Source of the DNA: Gemmatimonadota bacterium
GTDB taxonomy: Bacteria; Gemmatimonadota; Gemmatimonadetes; Palauibacterales; KS3-K002
Reading direction: 5' to 3'
Length of the DNA: 64,000 nt
Assembly (NCBI GenBank): GCA_020344215.1
Contig: CP070815.1
Span: 2,418,254 to 2,482,253 of the forward strand
The notes beneath the pieces were generated by a model, which saw only the letters and a list, made by a program, of their open reading frames with translations, was not told where the DNA came from and searched no databases. The position numbers were made by a program, and so were the translations under genes. Below are positions 46,298-53,497 of the stretch, piece by piece (within the stretch, counting starts at the first letter, position 1; each line of letters opens with the position of its first letter).

Positions 46298-47239
46298 ATG
46301 GTGGGAAAGACCAGCTTGGAACAGACGCACGCAGGGTGTCAGCAACTGTTCACCCAAGCTCAGCCGTCCGCCAAGTTTTGGAAGCTCCTGCAGTTCCCGT
46401 TGATCAGAATCCTCCTGGTGGGGCTATTCTTCCTTCCATTCCTGGCATTTCACAACACGATAGTCGCAGACCTGATCGTCGCCGCTCCGGAGCCGAAACG
46501 ATCGTTCTTACACTATGGTGACTCGATCCTGTCGGTCGTAGTGATCCTGCTGCTCTATGCACTGTATGTGAGATGGGTCGAGAAGAGAAAAGCCGTCGAG
46601 CTATCCGGAGAGGGGGCGATAGCGGAGCTCGGGGTCGGTTGGCTGATTAGCTCCGGCATTGTGGTGGGCATGGTCGTGCTCATGTGGATGGCCGGCTACT
46701 ACAAGATCGCCGACACGGGATCCGGGAAGGCTCTTGTCGATGCCATCTTCGTCTTTGGCATCGGAGCCTTGGTTCAGGTGCTACTGTTCCGCCTGATTAT
46801 CTTCCGATTGCTTGAGGAGTTTGTGGGGACTTGGGTGGCGCTGGTCTCGGTCTCGGCGACTTTCGGCTTCGCACACCTGGGTAACGAGAACGCCACCGTA
46901 TGGGCGGCGGTGGCGCTAGCCGCCGCCGATGTCATTATGATCGCGCCCTTCGTGTTGACTCGGAGACTCTGGATGGCTTGGGGGCTCCATTGGAGCTGGA
47001 ACTTCATGCAGGATGGCGTTTTCGGGATGCCGAACTCAGGTATAACCGAGTTGCCCAGCTGGATCGTCGCTGCCATCGGCGGGCCCCACTGGCTCACGGG
47101 CGGACGCTTCGGCATCGAGGCGTCAGTAATCGTCGTCATCGTCTCATTGGCCGTGGGCCTTCTGATGCTGAAGATAGCCATCGAGAGAGACCAGATTCTG
47201 TCGCCTGTCTGGCGTCGCCGTAGGTCTCAAACCGCATGA
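46298..47239 (+). CDS. CPBP-family membrane protein lacking the catalytic Glu pair
   Basis: 313 aa, about eight helices. The CPBP (CAAX protease and bacteriocin-processing) fold shows in LFRLIIFRLLEEFVGTWVAL, FGFAHLGNENATVWAAVALA and GLHWSWNFMQDGVFG. These give the second and third motifs (FxxxH and HxxxN). The first motif EExxxR reads QVLLFR, so both glutamates of the proposed catalytic dyad are missing. It is therefore probably a non-proteolytic relative. The ATG at 46298 has a poor ribosome site. Confidence 0.75.
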   Translation: MVGKTSLEQTHAGCQQLFTQAQPSAKFWKLLQFPLIRILLVGLFFLPFLAFHNTIVADLIVAAPEPKRSFLHYGDSILSVVVILLLYALYVRWVEKRKAVELSGEGAIAELGVGWLISSGIVVGMVVLMWMAGYYKIADTGSGKALVDAIFVFGIGALVQVLLFRLIIFRLLEEFVGTWVALVSVSATFGFAHLGNENATVWAAVALAAADVIMIAPFVLTRRLWMAWGLHWSWNFMQDGVFGMPNSGITELPSWIVAAIGGPHWLTGGRFGIEASVIVVIVSLAVGLLMLKIAIERDQILSPVWRRRRSQTA

Positions 47240-47358
47240 GACCGAGAGTGGGTGTCCCTCCTTCAGAGTGTCCATTCGACGGCTCGTAACGACAGACGTA
47301 AGACGCGGTCCCTACCTGTCGTGGGGCGCGGGCGGGATGGGACACTCAAGGCTGGTAG

Positions 47359-47401
47359 AAAAAGTGCCAGGAGCCCTCGGGCCTCGAGCGGCTCCTGGCA
47401 C
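47359..47401 (-). terminator. Intrinsic terminator of the TPR gene at 47415
   Basis: Perfect 12-bp stem GTGCCAGGAGCC (47364-47375) with GGCTCCTGGCAC (47390-47401), 14-base loop, then TTTTTCT on the minus strand. It begins 14 bases after the stop codon at 47415. Confidence 0.85.
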
Positions 47402-47414
47402 CGATTGGGGCGTG

Positions 47415-48890
47415 CTACATCTCGCTCAGCATCTTCTGCGCCTTGGCCCTCACGTAGGCGTAGTTGAAGTTGAGCTGGTTGAAGTTGGCGGCTTGCTCCA
47501 GCAGCGCCCGGGCCTCCTCGTCATGCCCGGCATTTTGGTGGGCCTTCGCCGACATGAGCAGGACCTGCGGGTCTTGCCGGTTAGCCTGGGCGAACTCGGC
47601 GATCGCCGTCTCGTAGTCCTCTTCGTGCAGGGCGATCATGCCCAGCAGTTCGTGGTGCTGCCGGACCTCAAACGGGATGTTGTGCATCCGTACCTGCTCG
47701 CCGTACGCTTCCGTTTCCGTCCTAGCGGTGGCGAGGTCATCGCTCATCAGCGCCACGCGGACCGCGTCGTACAGGTGGTTTCTGCGCGTGGCTTCCTTTA
47801 CCTCGTCGGGGACATCCGCCCCCTCCATCGTCTCGACCGACCTCTGGAACTCGGTGAGCGCCTGCTGCGGATCGCCGCTGTGCAGGAGAATGTCGGCTAT
47901 CAAGTTGAGGTCGCCGGACATCTGGGCGCCATCCCCGTTTTCCTCGGCGATCTTGTACATCGCCCGCACTTGCTCGATGGCTGCCTCGTAGTCCGCCTCG
48001 TGCAGATAGGACACAGCCGTCCAGAGCAGCCCTGCCCTCCGCTCGCCGTCCGTCCGGGCTATCTCCTCGGACAGCTTCCGGAACGTCGCCCTCGCATCGT
48101 CGCCGCGCCCCATGAACATCTGGTTGTTGCCGATCCCCACGTAGGACGCCACGAAGTTGGCGTCATGGGTCAGCGCTTTCTCGTAGTTGGCGATCGACTC
48201 CTCGAACCGCCCCATCTTCATCAGCAACTCGGCGTAGGAGTCATACGGGTTCGGCTCATCCGGGATGAGCTTGATGTACCTCTCGAAGGCTCTCTCGGCC
48301 TCGTCGTAGTCCCCAAGGAACCGGTTCGCGTAACCCATAGTGTTGTACGGCGGCGAGAAGTCCGGGTTGATCTCCGTCGCCATCGTGTACTGCTCGATCG
48401 CCGACTCCCACTCCTGCCGCCCGTAGTAGAAGTTGCCGAGCGCCACGTGCGCACGCTCATCCCCCGGGTACGCCTCCACCAGCTGGGTCAGTTGCTCCCG
48501 CTGGGCAGCCGGGTCGCCCCTGACCGCAGCATCGGTCGCAAGGATCAGCATCCGCTCCGCGTCGGAAGCGTTGTCGACGGACGCCAACGCGTGTTCCAGC
48601 GACTCGAAGAATTCCCTGGCCGTAGGCGCCGCCACCGCAAGGGCCCACCAGGCGTAGGCAAAGCCGGGATCGAGCTCCACGGCCTGCAGGTAGTACTGGC
48701 GGGCATCCGTCGCGCGGATCCTGTCCGTGAGGTTCTGACCCTGGAGGAAGAGGTTGCGCGCCTCGACCGAGGCCGTGGTGATGGGGATTTTCCCCGAAGC
48801 GAGTTCCTGGACCTGTGCAATCGCGGTCCCTCCCGTGAACAAGCCCAGGACCAACACCGCCACACCTGCCCGGAGTAAGTAGATCCTCAT
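47415..48890 (-). CDS. Secreted TPR protein, unknown function
   Basis: 491 aa with signal peptide (AVLVLGLFTGGTAIAQ, cut near residue 26). An N-terminal block (ARNLFLQGQNLTDRIRATDARQYYLQAVELDP) is followed by TPRs over the whole length, for example ALGNFYYGRQEWESAIEQYT and MGYANRFLGDYDEAERAFER. The closing FNYAYVRAKAQKML parallels VNYALVRADAIAKV in the protein at 56452-57954, so the two are paralogues. Ends at a strong terminator. Role unknown; periplasmic scaffold or binding protein is likely. Confidence 0.8.
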   Translation of the reverse strand: MRIYLLRAGVAVLVLGLFTGGTAIAQVQELASGKIPITTASVEARNLFLQGQNLTDRIRATDARQYYLQAVELDPGFAYAWWALAVAAPTAREFFESLEHALASVDNASDAERMLILATDAAVRGDPAAQREQLTQLVEAYPGDERAHVALGNFYYGRQEWESAIEQYTMATEINPDFSPPYNTMGYANRFLGDYDEAERAFERYIKLIPDEPNPYDSYAELLMKMGRFEESIANYEKALTHDANFVASYVGIGNNQMFMGRGDDARATFRKLSEEIARTDGERRAGLLWTAVSYLHEADYEAAIEQVRAMYKIAEENGDGAQMSGDLNLIADILLHSGDPQQALTEFQRSVETMEGADVPDEVKEATRRNHLYDAVRVALMSDDLATARTETEAYGEQVRMHNIPFEVRQHHELLGMIALHEEDYETAIAEFAQANRQDPQVLLMSAKAHQNAGHDEEARALLEQAANFNQLNFNYAYVRAKAQKMLSEM

Positions 48891-49117
48891 AACAGCCTCC
48901 TTCCGGCCATCCTAGACGTGGACCGGTATGTACGATGAACGCCCCTGCAACACGATTGGGGTCTTGAAGCGATTGCACAAGTGCCGGGGAGGTCGTGCTG
49001 CCCAGCCCGCGGCTTAGGCAGCGCCAGAACACATGACGTCGCCGATAAGGGCCCCTGGTGCGAGACCCGCCGGGGACCTCCCGCCCGCTTGCTGCGGGGA
49101 GTGGCCGAGTTGCAGGC

Positions 49118-49717
49118 CTACGGGACGTTTGACGCGATTCGGGTAGTGTCTGGGCGAGCTCCCTCCGGCTCCTGACAACGGCAGAGGTCTTGGAGTAGCC
49201 GCCGAACCGTTATCTCCTGCCAAACCTCGTCTCCGCTGGTGGCCCCGTCGAATGCTCCCCCAGCGGCGCCGATCACGGCACCACCAGCTGCGCCTGCCGC
49301 TATGACCTCCTCAGGATCCCCGGGCGAGTCCAGGATAGATCCCATCACGGCACTGCTCGTTCCGAACACAGCGCCAGCTGCCGCGCCCAGCAGCGCCCCT
49401 TTCGCCATACCTTTCAGTGCCGCCGCTGCGCTGCCTCTCCGACCGCGATACACCTCGAGCCTCGAGATCTCTTCCACGGGAACCGCGAACTCGCGCCGAT
49501 TCTTGAGCGAGTAGATCACAACGCTGTCGAAGCTCGCGAAGATGAGCTCTCCTTCGTGCACCACCTCCGCAGCAGGGTCACACTGGTGGCCGGGCGCGCA
49601 GTACCAATGGGTGATGCGGAGTTTCAGGCCGGGTGGAGCCGGGGCGCCGCTGGGCTGCACCGCGCACGCCGCACTCCCCAGGATCGCGGCCGCCGTGAGA
49701 AAGCTTCTTCTCAGCAT
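49118..49717 (-). CDS. Glycine-zipper lipoprotein
   Basis: 199 aa from ATG 49717, with GAGGG 9 bases upstream; ORF open further but without a signal. Lipobox AAAILGSAAC near residue 18. A beta-rich half (HEGELIFASFDSVVIYSLKN, VPVEEISRLEVYRGRRG) precedes two small-residue zipper helices (GALLGAAAGAVFGTSSAVMG and AAGAAGGAVIGAAGGAFDGA). Zipper lipoproteins of this kind sit in outer or inner membranes; function unknown. Last backbone gene before the repeat array. Confidence 0.7.
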   Translation of the reverse strand: MLRRSFLTAAAILGSAACAVQPSGAPAPPGLKLRITHWYCAPGHQCDPAAEVVHEGELIFASFDSVVIYSLKNRREFAVPVEEISRLEVYRGRRGSAAAALKGMAKGALLGAAAGAVFGTSSAVMGSILDSPGDPEEVIAAGAAGGAVIGAAGGAFDGATSGDEVWQEITVRRLLQDLCRCQEPEGARPDTTRIASNVP

Positions 49718-49925
49718 CTTTTTCACCCTCGAGTTTGGAGCCTGGTTCATCCTCTCGGCGGCACGTTGACGCGACTCGGTCAAGCAAGAGCCAAGCCTCG
49801 GCAACGCAGATCTCCTCAAGCCACCGAGCTCTAAGCTCAACCGGCGATCAGATTCGAGGGGGTGTCACTGCGCTGTGGCGGAAGGTGGGCTGCAAAGAGG
49901 AAGCCACCAGGCAAGCCGGCACGGC

Positions 49926-50011
49926 CTGCCCGTAACGGCGAAAACCAGCGCCCCTCAGCACTGCCAGTTAGACAGCCGCGCTGGGTGCGCTGGTACTACG
50001 TCGTCACTACC
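49926..50011. repeat. Array repeat R0 (degenerate, iteron side only)
   Basis: Matches the right half of repeats R2 and T6: an anticodon-stem-like CCTGC, then GCGAAAACCAGCGC, then CGCGCTGGGTG and GTACTACGTCGTCACTAC. The tRNA acceptor/T-arm part is missing. GCGC motifs at 49948 and 49978 keep a 30-bp spacing. It marks the left limit of the cassette array. Confidence 0.6.
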
Positions 50012-50054
50012 TCAAATTAAGCGAAGACTCTTTTCTCTTGGATTCTAGGTCTGC

Positions 50055-50651
50055 TTATTTTCGCTGGTCCAAGAGTCTATCGAATTCTTCCAGGGACATG
50101 CGTGTGATTTCAGCGGCCCTGCCCTTGTCAATCCTTCCCTGCCGGTAAGTTCTTACCGCAAGATCTTTGCGCAGGTTGAACGCATCGTGCATGAACTGGC
50201 CGATATCTGTTGTTCCTCGTTTCTTCGGAGTGATAGCAGACAACTTCTCCATCTCTCCTTTGTCCAGGAATACTCCGGAACATCCTGGACACACGTCTAT
50301 CTCTACTCCTCTCAGTATCTTCGTCTGCAGTCGCTTGCCGCACTTCGGACAATCAATAACCCTTCCTGCAGTGTAGTCGAGGTCAGTAAGCTGCTTGAGT
50401 TCACCACCATCAAGCCAGATCGAGGAACAATCGGGACAAATATCTAGTTCCACACCCTTCACCATCCTGGTCTGCATGGGACTATCGCATCTCAGGCACG
50501 ACATGATCCTGCCGGCCGTGATATCGAAATTGGTGAGGTTCTTGAGCTCACCACCGTCAAGCCAGACTCCGGAACAATCCGGACACAGATCCACCTCCAC
50601 TCCTTTGACATGCTCACACTCCATCTCTACTCCGCAACGGACACATTTCAT
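50055..50651 (-). CDS. Triple zinc-ribbon (zf-TFIIB) protein, low GC
   Basis: 198 aa from ATG 50651, with GGGAGGG 8 bases upstream. Three tandem zf-TFIIB ribbons: residues 3-36 (CVRC ... CPDCSGVWLDGGEL), 52-85 (CLRC ... CPDCSSIWLDGGEL) and about 101-134 (CPKC ... CPGCSGVFLDKGEM). Each has four Cys for zinc. A helical C-terminal tail with many charges follows. Such ribbons bind nucleic acids or proteins; role unknown. GC is clearly below its surroundings (30 of 60 in the line at 50161), and codon choice looks foreign. It lies inside the repeat array, so recent transfer is likely. Confidence 0.8.
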   Translation of the reverse strand: MKCVRCGVEMECEHVKGVEVDLCPDCSGVWLDGGELKNLTNFDITAGRIMSCLRCDSPMQTRMVKGVELDICPDCSSIWLDGGELKQLTDLDYTAGRVIDCPKCGKRLQTKILRGVEIDVCPGCSGVFLDKGEMEKLSAITPKKRGTTDIGQFMHDAFNLRKDLAVRTYRQGRIDKGRAAEITRMSLEEFDRLLDQRK

Positions 50652-50818
50652 CTGTAGTCCCTCCCTAACGGTTTGTGCTGTCAGTAGTCGATCCCCAGAA
50701 GCATTAGCATTCCCGGGGCGCAGAGTCACAACGTGCCAGCAAACACTCGCACAGAGGTTAGCCCAAATGAGGGCTAACGCTCCGAGGAAGGAGCTTTGAT
50801 CTCGACCAAGATGTGGTG

Positions 50819-50880
50819 CGGGCCCGTCGTGTGCAACACGCACGGGCCCGGGCGTTGGAAGCAAAGATCTTCAACGCCGC
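50819..50880. repeat. Two adjacent strong hairpins downstream of the broken TPR gene
   Basis: Hairpin one: CGGGCCCGT (50819-50827) with ACGGGCCCG (50842-50850), extended inside by CGTGT/ACACG around a three-base loop. Hairpin two: GGCGTTG at 50851 pairing with CAACGCC ending near 50879. No T run follows on either strand, so classic termination is doubtful; they may protect or stall the minus-strand transcript. Confidence 0.5.
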
Positions 50881-50945
50881 TGACACTGTTCTTACTCGTC
50901 CGCAGCCTGAGCTGCTCACTACGCCTGGAAGCGCGGGTGGCTCTG

Positions 50946-52396
50946 TCAGTTGGGGAAGTTCATGCGGCGCAGCAGGTCTAGGAAGCGCGGGTCCGACCTG
51001 AATGCCTCATACATAGGATGCGCGTTGACCCAGGGGAGACGCGGGTTCCGCGCCTCGTACTCCTGCTCCAGCACCGCCAGCGCCTCGTCGAACTGGCCCA
51101 GGTGCGCAAGATGCTCGCTGGCGGAGGTAGTGCTGTAAACGTTGGGAACTTGGAGCGCCGTGACCGCCGCCGGTATCTTTGCCGGGTCGGACAGCGCGGC
51201 GAGATAGGCGCGGTAGGCCTCGGGATCGCTCCCGCTTAGCTCGGCTAGGCGGTCGAAGAGTGGCGCAGCAGTGTCGTAGTCGCCTCTCAGAACACAGGCA
51301 CTGGCCAGATCGTGTATGCCCACGCGGAAGCCGCATATGCCTCGGCAAGACCTCGATCGAGCGTAAGCGCTCTATCGGTCGCTGCCTTGGCAAGAGGCAG
51401 GATCTCGGGAATCGACGGCCCGCCGTACTCCGGCAGCAGCACGTAGGTCTCGGCGAGCGCCGCGTAGGCACGGGCGTAATCCGGGTCGAGGAGGACCGCC
51501 CGGTTGTAATACCGAATCGCCGAATCGAAGGCCGCCAGCGAACGCTGGATCCAGAAATGCCGCCCACGCAGGTAGTAGTCGTACGCCTCTAGGTTCTCGG
51601 TCGGCACGGCTTCGATTCGTGCTCTCTCCTCCGGCGTAAGGACGGCCCTCAGACTACGAGCAATCCGCTGTGCTAAGTCGCTCTCCATCTCTAGAAGGTT
51701 GCCAGCGGTGAGATCGCGGTCGTAGTTCTCAGCCCAGATCTGCCCTCCTGTTCTCGCGTCGAGCAACTGGAATGTCAGTCGTATCTGATTCTGATCCGCA
51801 TCCTTTCTCATACTGCATTCGCCCACAGACCCTACGCCCAGCTCCGCCGCCATGACCCTAATCGGACGAGGATTGTCCCGGTACCACTCGACTGACTTGC
51901 GCCCGATCGAGGTCAGCGACTGGATCCTTGATAGCCTGAGAAGGATCTCCTCGTGAATACCGTCCGCGAGATAGGCGTCCTCAGGGTTCGGACTGATGTT
52001 GTCACAGGGGAGCACGGCGATCGCTGGCCTCTCAGCCTCTGCGCCCGGAGAAGCGAAGGTCGCAGTAGTCGACGGCGCCTCATCCCCCACTCGGACCAGG
52101 GACAGCGCCGCCCCCGCGATCACCAGCAACGCCGCAACCATCACCAGCTCCGGCCCACTCACTCGCTGACGGCCTTTCTCGCCGTGGTACCAGGCGAGCA
52201 CGAGGGCCAGGACGAATCCTATCCCGAGAAGTACGTGAATTGCTCTGATGATGGACTGGGATAGGTTCCACGGCTCGGCGAGCACCTCGATGCCCTGGAA
52301 GACAAGCCATGCACCGGCCAGATAAGCCAGAGCCCACTGGAACAGCTTGCGTTGTCTGAGGCGCTGCAGGAGGGACGCGATGTTGTTAGTCCCCAC
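50946..52396 (-). pseudogene. Broken TolB-like/TPR membrane protein gene
   Basis: Two overlapping frames make up one decayed gene. The 5' part (ATG 52396 to 51287, 369 codons) has a membrane N-terminus (KLFQWALAYLAGAWLVFQGI), the TolB-like domain (AIAVLPCDNISPNPEDAYLA, then EEILLRLSRIQSLTSIGRKS) and the first TPRs. It breaks at AEAYAASAWAYTIW and stops. The 3' part (51323 to 50946) continues in another frame with LRGDYDTAAPLFDRLAELSG and the family C-terminus DPRFLDLLRRMNFP. Relatives have a further 100-150 residues of TPR at the join, so a deletion rather than a simple shift is likely. Related to the intact gene at 25503. Confidence 0.75.
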
Positions 52397-52610
52397 TTCG
52401 ACTCGGACTCAGGTGTCGGGGCTGTTCTAAGATGCGATGCGACTATCTCGGCAGCAATGCGCGGCAAGGCGGCGATTAGCCATGCATGCCCTTGAGGCCG
52501 GAAGGCTCGGTTCGGTCACAGAGCGACGGGATAGGCAGTGACGAGAGCAGTGACAAATGGTCGCACGCGCAACCTGTCACTACTTCTGGCACTAGGGACT
52601 CAAGAAGAAG

Positions 52611-52650
52611 TCGGGGCGCTGGGATTCGCGTTGAAGGCGCCGTTAGGCAC
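52611..52650. repeat. Array repeat R1 (left part)
   Basis: TCGGGGCGCTGGGATTCGCG followed by TTGAAGGCGCC, as in R2 and R5, then diverging. Read on the minus strand the first 18 bases equal the acceptor and T-arm end of a proline tRNA. A TGTCACTACT match 36 bases upstream is also shared with R5 and T6. Confidence 0.7.
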
Positions 52651-52799
52651 CCATCCGCTCTAAGCTAGGTTTTCGCCATGATCCGGTTATCTTCCTGAGG
52701 CGCTTCGTGGCCGACAGATAGCGAAGCCTATGGCTTTCAGGTACGATCTGGCGCGGGTTCACCGAGTCATCCGGGCCCACACGCGACGGAGGTAAGTGA

Positions 52800-52961
52800 G
52801 TGGCTAGAAGGTCGAACTACGGATTTGAGAAGAAGCAGAGAGAAATCAAGAAGCAGAAGAAGAGAGAAAGGAAGGCCGAGAAGAAACGGTTGAAGAAGGA
52901 GCTCGTCCGCCCGGACGCCCCGGTCGAAGGCGCCGCCGAAACCGAAGAAGACCAGGAGTAG
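52800..52961 (+). CDS. Small highly basic protein (53 aa)
   Basis: GTG start at 52800 with GGAGG 7 bases upstream (52788-52792). The product begins VARRSNYGFEKKQREIKKQK, is almost all K, R and E in its first 35 residues, and ends in an acidic tail with PVEGAAETEEDQE. The start ARRS-xxFEKxxxE is shared by a widespread group of tiny uncharacterised bacterial proteins (often 'MAKRSxxFEKRxKE'). Probably nucleic-acid or ribosome associated, which is a guess. It is the only gene between array repeats R1 and R2, so forms a 0.4-kb cassette. Confidence 0.65.
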   Translation: MARRSNYGFEKKQREIKKQKKRERKAEKKRLKKELVRPDAPVEGAAETEEDQE

Positions 52962-53020
52962 CACCCGGCGGCGAGGACGAGGCGAGACCGCCACTGTGCT
53001 TTGTCTTGTCTTCTAGCGAA

Positions 53021-53224
53021 TCGGGGCGCCGGGATTCGCGTTGAAGGCGCCGCCAGGCGCCTTCATGCCGAGCGCCGCGCGTTCCTGCGCGCGGTGTGAG
53101 TCTCCACCCGGGGACCTCCTGCTCCCAAAGCCGAAAACCAGCGCTGATACGCGCTGATTCCGCCGATTCTGCGCTGACTGTTGGATACCTGCGCTAGGTG
53201 TAACGGCACTACCTTTGTCACGAC
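53021..53224. repeat. Array repeat R2 (complete copy: tRNA-Pro 3' half, hairpin insert, iterons)
   Basis: Left to right: the acceptor and half T-arm of a minus-strand tRNA-Pro (53021-53038); a 69-base insert (53039-53107) with two hairpins, TGAAGGCGCC/GGCGCCTTCA at 53042-53065 and CCGCGCG/CGCGCGG at 53075-53094; the remaining T-arm, variable loop, anticodon stem and loop (53108-53130, loop TTTGGGA, anticodon UGG); then an iteron region with GCGCT at 53141, 53151, 53171 and 53191. Over about 122 bases it matches R4 at about nine in ten positions. Confidence 0.85.
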
Positions 53225-53497
53225 GCTGCTTGGCCTCACGGGTCACGGGCATCTGTTCGCACATGGGACTCGGTGTCCCGCGTCCGAACATGCGACATGG
53301 TTGGTGCACCCGCCCTGCCCACGTGCGAGTCGCGCCTGGCCGCCAGATTGGCCAGCAAAGAGCTGGCCGCCTTCTTGCGTGCCCTATTGCTGGCGGTGTT
53401 CAAGCAGGGCGTCGGAGTTGCTCTTGAAACGTTTGAGCGCAAGAAACGGACAACACCGGGCGACGAGGTCGCCGGACAAGGGACGGAACGGAATGCG

